A stretch of 64,000 nucleotides of DNA from Microplitis mediator (GCF_029852145.1 NC_079974.1:14693582-14757581), one strand, 5' to 3'. Shown: positions 22,797-37,500, counted from the stretch's first letter. Notes: generated by a model from the sequence alone, not told the origin. Made by a program: numbers and translations.

Positions 22797-23035
22797 AGTG
22801 TGCGAATAGAATTTGAACCGGATCAAATATTATTATTCAATTCAAAATTCAAATCGACAAATTAAAATTTTTCGTAAATTTTTGAATTATTCGTAAGCTT
22901 TTTCCTATTATTCAATTCGAACTTCAAGTATTAAATTTGAATCTTATTTCATAAATTATAAAATTTTTGTTACAATAATTTACGAATAATTCGAATAATT
23001 TAAATAAGTCCTGGATTCGAATTATTCGCGCACCC
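22797..23035. repeat. AATTCGAATTATTCG word element
   Basis: The left end GTGTGCGAATAGAATTTGAA resembles the complement of the right end GAATTATTCGCGCAC. The interior iterates AATTATTCGAATT-like words. Its layout matches the other word-array elements, but the ends are imperfect. The upstream stretch 22240-22640 holds GACATCTTA/TAAGATGTC-like words of the same style with no clear ends. Confidence 0.45.
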
Positions 23036-23268
23036 ATATATTTTACTGGTCTTATATGTATCACAGAGTATTAGTGGGCGACCGGGAAGACACAATGAAC
23101 ATTATTAGTATTTTATACATTTAGTACAAATTGGTATAAAACGAGAGTGTGGTGGTGATATACTATTCATTGGGTGAGTATATCAATCACATTACCGTCT
23201 TATATTCGTTCGTACTAGACACATACAATAGTTCTTTTAACAAATGCTCAAAAAATCTCTGTTATGTA

Positions 23269-23800
23269 TATGGGGCATTCCACGCCGAATCAATAACTTT
23301 GGACCCGACCCCCTTTGATTTGGCTGAAAATTTTTCTCATTTTCTACCCCATCAAAAACGTTTCTCAGAATTTTTTTCAAATTTTTTTACCCGACTAAAA
23401 AAAAGATGAATTTAAAAAAGGCTTTTTTCCACTAAGCTATAAAAATTGAATGAAGTTAAAAAGCTTTTTCAAAAATTGACTAATCAGGACGTTTTTTGTT
23501 GATAATTTTCGTTGTTAAATGTACTTTTTTAACAAAAATAGAAAAAAATTTTTCAAAGATGTCTTTTATCTTTTTTCTTACTTTTCCGAAAAAAGTTCTG
23601 TCAATTTTTGAAAAAATTATGGCTTACTGGAAAAAAAAGCCTTTTATTTTTTAAATTCATAATTTGTTTCTGGTTAAGTAAAAAAATTTGAAAAAAGTTT
23701 TAGAAACGTTGTTGACGGGGTAGAAAATGAGAAAAAATTTTCAGCCAAATCGAAGGGGGTCGAGTTTCGAAGTCATCGATTTGGCATAGAATGCCCCATA
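23269..23800. mobile_element. TATGGGGCATTC-ended foldback (about 530 bp)
   Basis: The left arm (from TATGGGGCATTCCACGCC) and the right arm (GGCATAGAATGCCCCATA) pair over about 240 bases each, including GACCCGACCCCCTTTGATTT against its complement. No protein is encoded. It lies between the helicase and transporter genes. Confidence 0.7.
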
Positions 23801-24250
23801 CATAGAAGTCAGTTTTGTTAAATATTTAACTTAATTTACTTCATGTTTTGTAAAGACTACAAACTGTCAGTTTGAATCATTTATAGAATAACGTTACTTT
23901 TCTAAAAAGTGGCATTATTAACCTGCCTCTAAAATATTTTTTAATGAGTTCCTATTTTTAACAATAACTTTTTAGCCCCTGGCTTCACGATCGCTAATTT
24001 TTGTCATTTTTGTAATCGCTTGTATTTTAAATATCATTTTTTAGCGTCATCTGTAGATACATTAGAAGATATTTTCCAAGCATATGTAAAAAAAAATACT
24101 AAATACATATTTTTTTTATATACAATTAACTAACTATTTTACTAAAATCAGATCATCGGAGTGCACGGTATGCTGTTGCTTTTGCTTGTGTTGGCAGCTG
24201 AAAACAATTTTTCAGTTATAATTAATATTATAGTCAACAATGAATTAAAT

Positions 24251-26208
24251 TTAACGTACTATTGGTCCAATACGGGATAAATAACGATTCCTAATAGTAA
24301 TATCAGATTGTGGCTGTAGTAAGTCATCAGCAGTTAAATCTGATGTTGAACTCGCAGATAATAATTTTTCTCGCTCTACAGTATTTATAGAAGGACGATT
24401 TGCTTCGTAAATTTCTCGTTGTTTTGGTGTCATATTCAAATAACCACCAGTTTTCGATGAATCTGATATCCATATCAATGTGCTTGTAATTAATGAAACT
24501 ATAAAATATTAAAATTATATCATTTAATTTATTTACATTGTGAAAAATTGATATTTTTGATTATATTGTGAACTTACTCCATAGCCAACCAAGGAAAAAC
24601 ATTTCCAACATAAAATATCCACCTTTATCGACAATTATCCCAGCTAAAATAGAAACAACAGCTAATCCCAAATTTTGAACAGCTTGAGCACTGAAAAATT
24701 TTTAAAACAAAATTTAGATTACTATTAATAAAATTATAATTATAAATAGTTGATTGAATAAATTAAATCATACATTCCATAGGCCGTTCCCAATTGATAT
24801 TCCGGAATAACAAGTGCGATAAGTGGCCAGAGACTACTAGCCAACATAGAATAAGATAGTCCCATAGTTATCATACAAATATATGGATCAACATTTGTAA
24901 ATGCTAATAATCCATGTGCTGTTATCGTTCCAGTAATACTAATAAATACCCAAAGAACATTTTTTCCTGTTTTATCAACTACAAAACCAAACAGTGGTGA
25001 TGCTATAGCTGAAATAGAATATACTAATGAGTTTACAGTATTGGCAGCTACTGGATCATATTGATACTTTCTCTCAAAGTATACTCTGGAAAAAAAAAAA
25101 CGTTATCAACATTAATTTGAATAAATAATATTTATCAATTAATTATTCAATATTTGCAATAACATACTTTCCTAATGCAATAAATGGAAATATCGCCACG
25201 TAATATGCAATGCAAATAACAACAATAAGCCAAAATATCCCTTTAAAATCTTTAACATCTGTTAATCTTACAACTTCTGGTTCTTCGCCGTGACCTCTAC
25301 GTAATAATGTTTCTGTACGTTTATCCATAAGTCCAAGTAAACAAGCACAAATCATAGAAAATACACATGTCAAAGATGCAAGAAATAAAACAATACCAAT
25401 ACATTCCGGTCCAGAATATTCTTTAGCAACATAGTTATATATAGGTTCCATTACTAAAAAGTTAACCGTTGATCCTACACGAGCAAAACTCAATTGTAAT
25501 CCAAATACCATATTTAACTCTTTCCCTTTAAACCAAAGAACTGCATAACTGTTTTGTGCAACTGCCAAAGATTCAGCACCAATTCTATAATAATTATTTA
25601 ACATTTAATTTTATGGAAAATATTAGAAATTTTCAAATAATATTTACAAAGTTTGTTGAATAAAATATAAACAAATAATTAAAATAATTTACCCAAAGAC
25701 AAGTCTACCAAACATCATGAGCCAAAATTTATTAACCATAGCACCTGTTGCAAAAATTATTTGTCCTGCTAACGCTAATCCCATGTATATAACTGTTCCC
25801 AATCTTATACCAAATACACTATCGAGAAGAAATCCTCCAATAAAACAAAGAATAACGTTTGGCCACGAATAAATTGAGTATAGTAAAACAAATTTACTAG
25901 TTGATAAACCTAAATCACTTTTAAAATTATCTTGTAACGCTCCAGGATTGTCATAACAAAAATATGAACCTGTAATAAAATTTTAAAAATGTGATGAAAT
26001 AAACTGTGTAAAATTATAATAATTATTATTTATTAAGATAATATCATATAAAAATATGAAATTTACCAAAACCAAGAAGACACATAAGGGCTAGACCGGA
26101 AAATCTCCATAGTCGTCCTTTAGGATGACAACAAACCTTCAAAGATTCATCATCATAACTGGATGCACTAAGAGTAGTGTCTGGAGTTTCTATTATTCCG
26201 CCTTCCAT
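24251..26208 (-). CDS. MFSD1: MFSD1-type lysosomal major facilitator transporter
   Basis: Six exons: 26067-26208, 25693-25969, 25168-25584, 24774-25085, 24578-24690, 24251-24498. They total 1509 nt, or 502 residues, and all junctions keep frame with GT/AG sites. Conserved MFSD1 stretches are seen in order: SYFCYDNPGALQ (TM1 area), LYSIYSWPNVILC, GAESLAVAQN, WFKGKELNMVFGLQLS, LTDVKDF, YYVAIFPFIALGK, GFVVDKTGKN, LGTAYG and QNLGLAVVSI. The family exports dipeptides from lysosomes and works with the accessory protein GLMP. The C-terminal tail has EREKLL (about residues 462-467), a match to the acidic dileucine sorting motif [DE]xxxL[LI], so lysosomal delivery is plausible. All introns are short and free of large repeats. 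Confidence 0.93.
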
Positions 26209-26659
26209 AATGTACTCGGTTATTTTTGACCTCCTTTATGTTTCTTTGTTGTCTAGCCAACTAACTTTGTTCTTATAAACACGGAGTAAAATACATTAAC
26301 AACTGTCAAGACATACTAAGTATTAAATTATTTATTTGATATAAATATATAAAACTTCACCGTAATTTAATATATTAGCCGAAATTATATTATTACATTA
26401 TAAAAAATAAAAAGTTATTTTAAGAGAAAATTATCTGCATTAATTTTTAAAACAAGATAAAGTTTGTCATTAATACTAATATTGGACAATATGACACTTC
26501 TTTCATTACATCATTTAATGTATATTGTCATCCCAAATCCCAACAAGAGATTGGACTTCGGGTGTCGTCGGTTTCTATTCCCACTCTGTATGTTTTACGT
26601 GTTAAATGTTCTCCCACATTTCTGTACGCATGCGCAGTTCATAAATGTTTGGTAATGGG

Positions 26660-27440
26660 ACAGTTTCCGAGTAGTGTTGCCGAAATCGAAGCAACTATTC
26701 GATTTTTCTCAGTCGAATAGAATCGACTGAAGACAATCGTTTCTAAACAAACGATTATTGACATGATCAATTTTTTCGAAAAAAAAAAAACGATTTGTTT
26801 CTCTCCCAAGTTTATAGCTGCAGAACCTATAGCTCAATAATCGATCGTGTAAAATCGATTTTATAATTTTTTGTTCAAAATAGAAAAACGAATATGGGTC
26901 CAAAATCACAAATTGTGAATTCATGTCTACTATAAAAAAAAATTATATTAATATTTACTTTATTTGACAGTCGATTATTTGCTCACAACTTTAAAGTTGC
27001 ACAATCGATCACCTAACAATTTATTTTGAAAAATCAATTTCGAAATTTTATTTTAAAGTTAAATATCACCGCGTATAAATGTAAGTTTGTATTTCGAAGT
27101 ATGAAATTCTCATATGGTCATTTGTATTTAAAATAATAACAAATAAAATACTCTGTTTATGTGTAATAATTTTTTATTTAAACTTTTCAGTAGAAAGCAG
27201 TTCAGAAAAAAAAATTTCTCAATAAGTGAAGTATTGTATTTAATTAATATTGCACACCTCAAGCGCGAAAGCGCTAGGGGTGCTTTACTGACGGTTCTTC
27301 CTCGTTGACAATTTTTTTTTTTGTGAAAAATCGATTATATCATCGCAACTTTAAAGTTGTAAAATCGTTTTAATAAAAATCGATTATTTTTTAATTTTTC
27401 AAATAACGTAAAATTTTGATCTATAAAATTATAAATTGCC
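26660..27440. repeat. AATCGATTTT-word region, no gene
   Basis: The stretch is unusually rich in CAATCGATT, AACTTTAAAGTTG and ATCGTTT words, with a perfect hairpin AGCGCGAAAGCGCT near 27268. It resembles the word arrays of the inverted-repeat elements, but I could not place ends. The rest of 26209-29049 has no gene that I can support. Confidence 0.35.
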
Positions 27441-27443
27441 TAT

Positions 27444-27594
27444 CTCTGATTAAAAGAAACGATTCAAAACGATTTCCGATGTTTAATGCCCATAAGAAGG
27501 GTGATTCAAAAGTGTTCAAAGTATTCAAAAGCATTAAAAAGTATTAAAAAATTTTTTTTTTCTAATCGTTTCAAATCGTTTCTTTTAATAAGGG
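27444..27594. mobile_element. 151-bp CYCTKATTAAAA-ended element with AAACGATT words (element D)
   Basis: The left end CTCTGATTAAAAGAAACGAT mirrors the right end, CCCTTATTAAAAGAAACGAT on the minus strand. AT lies on both outer sides. The interior iterates ATTCAAAACG and AAAGTATTCAAA words. A lone right end of the same type lies at 56015-56049. Confidence 0.75.
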
Positions 27595-29049
27595 ATCTTA
27601 AGTATCGGGTGACAGGAAACGTTCCAAGACCACTCAAACTGTATTTATATTTCTCTGAATACAAAATCAAGATTTATTTATCTATTTATTTAAAGTTTCT
27701 TATAATAAAAATATATAATTTAATAAGTATGTGCCACGACGATTTATTATTTAAACTATTGACTAAATATTGATAAGACGCAATAAGTGTTGTAAGATAT
27801 CAATATATAATTTCAAATGAAATTTAAATGCTCGCCTATTTGTGAATCTCAAGTTCACTAATTGATTAACAGGTGGAGGCACCTGAGGCCATTGAGGACA
27901 AAACATAGCCTATTCTAGTAACCTTGGCGATAACTAGCTATGCGTCTCAACCACTCCGCGCCAAACAGTCATTGGTTCAAACTTGTTTTGAGTTTCAATG
28001 AGATCATACCTATAGCTAATTTTTCTCACATGTCAACTGTTTCATCAACTCCTAACTTTTTTAAAGTAATTGACATAAACTTTTTGAACCATTCTATAAT
28101 TCTTACAATTGCTTACGGTTTTTTCACCGTAATCGTTCTAAATAATTTTATAACATAAACATACGGACTCCTTCACAATATGGGTTTACAGTATCTTTAT
28201 ATTACAATAAAAAAACCATACAGTTTACATCGTTCTGTATCAGTTGGCATCATTGTTGTGTCATCGCACCTAGTCATATGTCATATGATTTAATAATACT
28301 GCATCCAACTCTGAAATTCTTATCATAACTTCTTGTCGATCTAATATTAAAACATGTTTAGTTCTTTCAAACTATAATTAGCGTATAGAAGTCTAAAATC
28401 CAACAATTTTTTACTTTTCATATGATTTGTACAAACCAGTCTTTAGGATAAAGTTTTTGCAACCAAATAGCGAAACCTGGTGGACATCGTGAATATTTTC
28501 TTGTAGATTTAATAAATAATACATGAGTAAATAAAAGTATTGGATAAAAAATAATATATGTAAAAAAAAAAAAAAAAAAAAAAACGTTAAATCCATTGAG
28601 CAATTTCGAGAGACTTTATCTCTATTACTGATGATATACTAAATCAAGTAGTTGAAAATAAAACCCCACACTCTTATGAATCGAAAAAGTTTAGTCTTCA
28701 ATCTTAACTTTTTTACTATCCATGCGATAGTTTAATAATTTTTCACCTCTCAGCCACTCCTTGCTCCAATATGTGATTTCTATTTATTTGTGAGAGGTAC
28801 AATAATTTATAAAATTAAAATGTTTTTATTAACTTTTTAATTATACAGTTGTTTATTCGAAAAAAGTATTTTAATGTGTTTGCTACCAAGCAGTAAACAT
28901 TGTATCATTTGTATGTTGTAGTTTTTTATAATCGTAATGTACAATTAACTACTGATTATTTTTCTGCCAGTGATATAAACTTTTTTTTTATTTTTAGTGC
29001 AAGAAAATAAGAATCCCATTGATTACACCCAATAAAATTAGTTTATATC

Positions 29050-29441
29050 ATGTCGGAAAAATCACGAAAAACTGTTACTCGATTTCATCCAAGTCATGGT
29101 GAAAATATAATACTTTGTGATGATAATACAGTAGCCTATCGAAAACAAAGTTTTGCTAATGCAATAACATTTAGTGAAAAACCTTTACTACCCGGTGAAA
29201 TTTTTCTTTTGGAAATAGAAAAATATGAACGAGGATGGAGTGGTCATATGAGGCTAGGCCTAACCCAAATTGATCCTGTAACAGCTGATAAAAAAGGCTT
29301 ACCTCAATATGCATTACCCAATTTAGTAAATATGGGCTCTAGTTGGGTATTCGCAATAACTCAAAGTCATAATATTTATTTTAGTGTCAGTGAAGGTAGA
29401 GACTATAATGATAGATAATATTAAAAACATTAATTCTATAG

Positions 29442-29525
<84 letters not shown>

Positions 29526-30125
29526 ATTTAAAAAATATCAATGTTTTTTTAATATTAATATAATTATAGAAAGATAGTTATAAATATTATTCAACTTTTT
29601 TCTTTTTAAAGGTGATACAAATCCTCATCATGAAAAGAAATTAATTACTGATGGCATTACTGTACAGACTTCACGTGGAATCATTCCTTATACGGCGTTA
29701 AAACCAAACACAGTTGGTTCATGTCAAAATCTTTTGCCGACAGAAACTGGTAGTCGTATTGGTGTTATGTATGTACCACAACGAGGTACTGATTTAGCAG
29801 AAATGCATTTTATTATTAATGGAGTGGATCAAGGTGTATGTGGAAAAGACATTCCTTATAAAGAAAAACCAATACATGCAGTTGTTGATGTTTATGGTAC
29901 AACAAAGCAAGTCAGAATTATTCAACTCTATGCTGGTACTAAAATTTTTTTTGATATTAATTGTGATTATAATTATTTTTATATTTATTAATTTACTATA
30001 TTTTAATTTCAGTTTCTACGTTACAAAGTGCTTGTCGGGACGCTATTTTACAATATACAAAAGAAAACGCGGTCAATTTGTTACCATTACCACAAATGCT
30101 TAAAGACTTTTTACTTTATCAATGA
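29050..30125 (+). CDS. NEURL2: neuralized-like protein 2 (NHR domain and SOCS box)
   Basis: Three exons: 29050-29395, 29612-29935 and 30013-30125. They total 783 nt, or 260 residues, in phase with GT/AG sites. The N-terminal and middle part is a neuralized homology repeat: TRFHPSHGENI, SFANAITFSEKPLLPGE, GWSGHMRLGLT, LPNLVNMGSSWVFAIT, then GSRIGVMYVP, MHFIINGVDQG and AVVDVYGTTKQVRI. The last exon gives a SOCS-box-like tail (LQSACRDAI then LPLPQMLKDFLLY). This architecture is that of NEURL2 (Ozz), a substrate-recognition subunit of a Cullin-5 E3 ubiquitin ligase in vertebrate muscle. Target and tissue in this organism are unknown. Intron 1 is mostly a TA microsatellite. Confidence 0.92.
29443..29521. 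repeat. (TA)n microsatellite in NEURL2 intron 1
   Basis: About 39 uninterrupted TA dinucleotides lie 50 bases downstream of the exon 1 donor. They are likely to be length-polymorphic. Confidence 0.95.
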
Positions 30126-30781
30126 TAATAATTTAGAAACGAAAGTTATTGTAATAGTTATTTTTCTTTTTTATAATAAGTTAAGATATTTTGATTTAAT
30201 GATAAAATCAGGCAGGTCCTTTTATCATTATTAGTCTTTTCTTGACTTCAATCATTTATTGTAAATTATTATATTCTACATTTGAGATTTTACAAAGAAA
30301 AAATCTATATGTCATTACCATATATAATTGAATGAAAATAATACATTTTATTATTCATCGATATTCCACGAGCAACTATAACATTTTTTAAGTCTTTTTT
30401 ATCAGTGTAGTATTATCATAACCATATAAAAAAAAAATATGCCACTTGGCAGTCAGAATCGAAAGTAGATTTTTCAAAAACAATTTTAAACCTTCATAAA
30501 ATCGGCAAAAGATATAAAATAAAAATAAAAAAAAAAAATTAAACTGAAACTTATTCCATCAGTTTCTACGTACCTTGTTCAGAATCTAAGTAATTTCATA
30601 AAAAAATTGTAAGAAAGTGAACCCATGGAGATAGAACTTTTTGTTATGTTGAAATTTTTAAATGACTACCATATTTCTACTAATTGAGCGATTCAATTTA
30701 TCTTTGAACTTAATAAAGGTAATCGCCAAAAGAATAACTAGACCAATTTTTATTGTGATCCTTTCAGAATTGTGATCGCGA

Positions 30782-30812
<31 letters not shown>

Positions 30813-31517
30813 CAATTAATGGTATTTTTTTAACATACTCGACTGATTAAAATATATTTATATAAAAGTTGCACCATGAGGACAAATAGGTACAGGGAAA
30901 AATTTGAATAGTTGCTGTAACTAATAGTTGAGTTTAACTGTTGAATTGAGATGTGTGCCTGTCTAACTTCCTCAGCTAAATGCTTTAGTTGAAGAGTTTT
31001 AGTTACTGAAACTCAAAATTTCTCTAAGTGCAATAGTTATTTTCATGAAATCTACCTAAAAAATTGAATAAAAATCAAAAAATAGTGAATTTGGTTGTGG
31101 AATGTCGATAAACAAAATGATTTCTATACTAACCGTAGATGAAAAGAATCTAAAAAAAAAAAAAAAAACAAAATTATTAATATTTAAAAATATTTACGTG
31201 AACATCTGAATGAACTTGAATCTCATAATTAAAATTTTATGAATTTTTTATTTTTTTTTATTTTAGTATACTTTATAGAATACTTTAGTTATAAATTAAA
31301 ATATTTAAGAAGTAATTGTAATCACAAAGTGAAATGACTTCAAATTATTGTTGAATTCAATAGATTTATATTTTAATTACCATTAAAATCCATCATTCAT
31401 AATTATTCCAGTTTTTTATTTTATTTCTTTTTAATAAAGAATAAAATTTAATAAATGAACATAAATTGACAACATTACTTACATTATGTTATTTTATAAT
31501 AACTATTAATTTTATAA
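30126..31517. other. intergenic, no gene
   Basis: AT-rich DNA between the converging ends of NEURL2 and receptor A. A short TA/T tract lies at 30780-30812. A weak word element at about 30893-31030 has GTAACTAATAGTTGAG words and GGAAAAATTT / AAATTTCTC ends. No RNA gene or ORF could be supported. Confidence 0.5.
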
Positions 31518-34500
31518 TTAGGAATCATGAATAAATACCGCAAACATAATAATATAAATAAAAATAAAACAAAATAGTGTTATCCAGCCTAAAAAAATAA
31601 TAACGTCATTCCAATTAGATTTTTTTGAAATCTCAGAATCAATAAGATCACTACTATCATCGCCATCTTCTACAATTCTAGCTGATGCCTTCAGATCAAA
31701 AATAAGTGGCAACAGGACCTGACCATATTTATTTACAAAAATTTTTGATATCGTAGAAGAAATCCATAAAGGTGGAGAAGTTTTCAATACAATGAGCTTT
31801 CGTAAAAAACATGTTAAAATTAGAGCAACCGTCGCTAAAATCATTGAGTTATGATAAAACATTACTGTAATAAAGAAAAATACATTTATTTTTAAGTAAA
31901 GTTATTTTTGAAAATATAAAATTATTGAAAATATATTTACATATGTTAGGAACTATTGCAGATGATAGTTGCCAATGGAGATGACTCAAACATATAAAAT
32001 GTACTATAAAATTAACAAAAGCAATTATAAGACGTTCATTTGATGCTGGATCAAGCCATGTAGTTGTCAATGTCATCGTTACTACAACTGAAAGTAAAAA
32101 AAAAATCAGAAAAACCGTTGTCTCTGTGGGTCAACCCCGAAATTTCTTATTATCTTGGAGCTCAATAAGCTTAATTCCCTCGCGGAATTGCCATAACGGT
32201 ATTTCTACGGTATTTTCCGAGTATTTTTTGGGTATAAGTATTATTACGGTATACCTTAGGTATAAATGCGGTATGTTTGTGAAATTTTATTACCGTATTA
32301 ATACCGTAAATATATTGTGTTGATACCAAATTTATATAGGGACTGTACCGTATTTATACTGTGTTTATATCGTATTTACGCTCTCGCTATACTGTATTTG
32401 TACAATGATTATACTCCATTTATATGGTTTTTATGCTGTACTTAAACGTCGGTTATACCGTATTTATACGGTTGTTATACCTCATTTAAACAGTGGTTAC
32501 ACGGTATTCATATAATGTTCGCACCGTATTTAAACGGTATTTATGCGGTATAAATATGGTGGTTATGCCGCATTTATACAGTGATTATGCCGTCTCACTC
32601 TTACAGGCTGAAAAATACTTTTCATATCTTTCAGTTTTATTAACAAACAATCTTCAGATTCTATAACAGATACAATATGTTTTACTACTACTTGCATTCT
32701 TAAATGGCTCATCTCTTCACTATGTTCTGCTTTAAATTTTTCAATAAAAAAGTACAGCTGTAAAAATGAACTAGTTCATTTTTACGTTCACAAAAAAATT
32801 TTTTCAAAAAAATTTCTCTCATTAACAAATAAAAACTCTTGAAACTAGTAAAAATTTTTCAATTTAAACATAAAAATATGTTTACTTGAGGAAAAAAAAT
32901 TTTGATTCAAGATTAAAATTTCAAGATAATTATTTACTTGGTGCAAGAAAATTTTACTTTTCCGAATCGTTAAAACAAAATTTCTTGAATCAGGAATTGT
33001 TTTCTTGATTCGAGTTAATTGTTTTTTCTATGTAGTAATGATTCGCAAGAACATCAGATAATTTTGAAATACATTTAGGATCAATATTAATAACTAGGAT
33101 TATTTTATGATTAAAAATTACATTCTTCAATTGAAACATGTCTAAACACTGCAGTGTTTATGTCGTATGGGTATTTTGACATAAAAGTCTTTTTTTAGCT
33201 CATCAAGTTCTTTATTTGTACATTATAAAAACCTTCACGCGTCTTTTAAATTTTAGTTTCTCTACACAGAAAATACAGTTAACTTGAACTAAGAAAAATA
33301 TTCTTGATACAAGAAAATTTTTTTTAAAGATTCGGAAAATAAAAATTTTTTTACATCAAATAAATAATTATTTTGAAATCTTTACTTTGAATCAAAATTT
33401 TTTTTCCTCAAGTTAACAAATTTTTATGCTTTAGTCGAAAAATTTTTAATTGCTTTAAAAGTTTTTATTTCTCAAAATAAGAGATATTTTATTGAAGAAA
33501 GCCGTGCCAGGTTATTGTAGCAATATTGCATTTTTTTGTTTGAAAAAAATAAAATTTCTTGGAATAATTACTATTTGTTTAACAAAAGAATTTTCGTATG
33601 CTCCAACCAAAAAAAAAAAAAAGTTACTCAAACCGAGAGAAAAATTTCTTGGGAGAAAAGATATATATGGAAGAGAGGGAAGTCACTGGTGCTAGGCAGC
33701 AGCAGCGAGAATAGTTCGGTGCGCGCCACTAGGAAGCGCCTACGATTTGTAGTGTCCCTGGTAAGAAACTTATTTCAGAAGTCTTATATTCCGAAATTGT
33801 GACCATTCTGGCGCGGGTACTCCTCCGTTAATTGATAGAGTGATAAGTACCTTTTTTGATGGTAATATAGTACAACCTATATTACATAATGACAAAAATA
33901 TTTATTATCAATGTTTCTATAAATAATTTATCTCTGAATTTGAACTTGAGCTTTAACAAAAATATTTTAATCAAAAGTCTATAGAATCTCTACTATATGA
34001 TTAAAAATATACGAGTGACATAATACATTGTAAAGCAATATAAATAATTATATAGAGCCATTTATCATTAATAATTATATATAGTTTTCTTTACCTTGTA
34101 CTGGATAAATTCCGTATAAACACCTCATTAAATCAGTAGAATTGTTGTGTGAACTCGGTAGAAATGCCGTATAAATTCAGTAGAAATGCCGTATTATTGC
34201 GCTAACAATGTCATATTGTTACGGTAGAAATTTCGTATTAATATCATATACATTAAGTATTAATCTTATAGAAATGCCGTATTAATACAGTAGAAGTACC
34301 GTATTATTACGGTAGAAATAACGTATTAATACGGTAGAAATGCCGTATAAGCTTCGTATAAACGCAGTATAAGCTCTGTAGGAATACCGTAATTAAATTT
34401 CACAAACATACCGTATAAATACGGTAAAACTACTTGTTATCGACTACGTGTATGCTCTTTTAATACAGTGTTCAAACCGTATCATGAAAACCGCGAGGGA

Positions 34501-37500
34501 TATTCTATTATACAATATATATTTGTAAACTTCAATCCCGAAAACAGTTTTTTGAAAAGATCTAAAAAAATCAAGTAATAAGTAATCAAATTTTCGTTCT
34601 AGATTATTTTCAAACAAATAAACCGGTTTAGTATGTTTAACCGGACTAGAAATAATTAAAAAAAAAAAAAAAAAAAAACGTAAAAGAATAGTTATTTTAA
34701 AAATTTTTTATTGACAATGTCTCAAACTTATAAATTGATAAAAATGATTCTTGCAAAAATCAAAAGTGGTTATTAGGTCAAAAAACCATTTGGACAAGTT
34801 AACCGATTTAGATAAATCTTGGAATATTCAACGTAGTTTTTTAAGCTTTGAAGCTAATGAAAGTTTATAATTGATGAGTCAAATAGTTATAAAGAAATTT
34901 TATTTTTTACTTTACATTTTTAAAAGAACTATGAATCTACAAAATTTAGTGAATCTTAAATTGTCATGCAACATTGATTTTGATGAGCTTCCAAATGCCA
35001 CAAGTCCGATCTTAACCGGTTAATTTGTTCTAGAGATATAAAATAATTAATCACACACACACCCATACTATCAACCATTATCCTGAAAATAATCAAAATA
35101 GTTTTTTAGGACTTCAAAAAATCGACACCAATTAAGAACTCCATTTTAAAAAATCAATAACTTTCCTTCCTTATATAATTTTAAATTCTTATATGGAAAA
35201 ATTAAAAAAATTAGTAATTTTTTCATTAATTAAAAAATAGGAAACTTACCTATTAGTGGTGAGACAAAAATTCGCCAAAGGACACTATTTTCACGTTCTA
35301 CGAGAAAATCGATGCTAACAGCCGAAAACTCTAACTGTGATATGTATTTAGACTTTTTTTGGACTTGTACAATATCATAATGATCAAGTTTCCATTCTGC
35401 ATTTGGTATAAAATGAATCATTTGAAGTTGAAAACTGTCTGCACTTATTTCTACTTCATCTTTATTATGTGACCAAGATGAATACTGGAAACTACAATAT
35501 TTTTTATCAAATGGCCAATGTTTTGGATCTATTTTGCACCTAGTCGAGTAGCAAACTGCTGGAACACACACGACTTCTCCGGAAGAAGAAAGAACACAAT
35601 TTGTATAGGCAATTCCAACTTCTTGATCTCCGATGCCTCTAATTTAACAAGATTAATTACACTGAGAAAAATGATTCATCAATGCCACTAAATACAATAA
35701 CTGAAGAGACATGAATTTATTGAATTAAATAAACATTTTTTGATTCAAATTTATATATATATATATATTAGGGTGATTCATTTTAGACCAACATTTTTTT
35801 TTTTCAAGTCCCACTCAAACATCTTGTAGCATATGAAAAATCAAAAATTCTCAGCAAATTTGAGCTCTTAATTTCAATTTTTAGAGGTCTCTCAACGAAT
35901 TTTTAGTTTTTCCATTTAAATAACACGGGAAAACTTTTTTGTTTAATTTTTTGCTTCCGCATCTCATCAAAAAATTTTTTTTTTTAAATATCATGCTGAC
36001 GTTCTTATAGTAGACTAAATGCTCTGCAAAAAAGTTCATTGAGTCGAGTCTGTAAGTGCAATATCTCCATTATAATTCCCGTTACAAATTGTGATTTTTG
36101 TGGGAATTCGATTTTAATGCACTTAGAAACGAAACTATTGGTGATAGACAAAAAGTTTAAATGGCAATTTCGTAGGTTATTCAATACTCTAAAATAATGC
36201 CTCCATGAATATCTCTGTACCACCAATAGTTTAGCCTCCAGACGCTCTCAAAGTCCAATTTTTTTTAAAAATATGCTTTTAATGCACTTAGAAACGAAAC
36301 TAATGGTGATAGACAAAAAGTTTAAATGGCAATTTTGTAGGTTATTCAATACTCTAAAATAATGCCCCCATGAATATCTCTGTACCATCAATAGTTTAGC
36401 CTTTAGACGCTCTCAAAGTCCAATTTTTTTCAAAAATATGCTTTTAATGCACTTAAAAACGAAACTAATGGTGATAGACAAAAAGTTTAAATGAAAATTT
36501 TGTAGGTTATTTAATACTCTAAAATAATGCCCCCAAAAATATCTCTGTACCACCAATAGTTTAGCCTCCAGACGCTTCAAGGTCTAATTTTTTTCAAAAA
36601 TATGTTTTTAACACACTTAGAAACGAAACTAATGGTAATAGACAACAAGTTTAAATGACAATTTTGTCGGTTATTCAATACTCTAAAATAATGCCATTAT
36701 GACTTTCTCTGTTCCAGCAATAGTTTAGCTTCCAGACGCTCTTAAACTTAAAATTCTCTTGGAATATATTGCGCAAAACAAAATTTTTTCGCAAGTATAA
36801 TAATTACTTAAATTATTTAAAAGTATACTATAATAATAAACAAAAATATTTTATTTTGGTTTGGAAAAAAATAATTAGAATTTTCGATTATTTTCCGATT
36901 GAATCCGATTGAAATATTTCAATCAGTTTTAATCGGATTCATTCGGAAAATAATAATTTATCTCTCGATTTTTTTCCGATTGACTCTGATTGAATCTGAT
37001 TCAAATAGTTCAATCAGAAAATAAAAAAAAATTTTTCCGATTGAATCCGATTGAGTCCGATTGAAAGTCAATCGGAGACCCCGAACGCTCCCGAAGATTT
37101 CTGATTGAAAATTCGTTTCCGATTGAAACTGATAGAATTCTGATTGTGTTTCAATCAGATTCAATCGGAGTTTTTAATCAGGTAATTGCTCATAAGTTAA
37201 AATAATAAGTGACTCTAAACAGAAGTTTGATATTTTCTGTACACATTCACCAAAATAAAATACTTTTGTTTATTATTATAGTATATTTTTAAATAATTAA
37301 AGTAATTATTATAAATTATTATTATATATCGAAAAATTTTGTTTTGCGCAATATATTCCGAGAGAATTTTAAGTTTAAGAGCGTCTGGAAGCTAAACTAT
37401 TGATGGTACAGAGATAGTCATAATGACATTATTTTAGAGTATTGAATAACCGACAAAATTGTCATTTAAACTTTTTGTCTATTACCATTAGTTTCGTTTC

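Noticed and set aside
29323..29541. 72-codon minus frame over NEURL2 exon 1 and intron
   Set aside because: It is antisense to a well-supported exon and made of a TA microsatellite.
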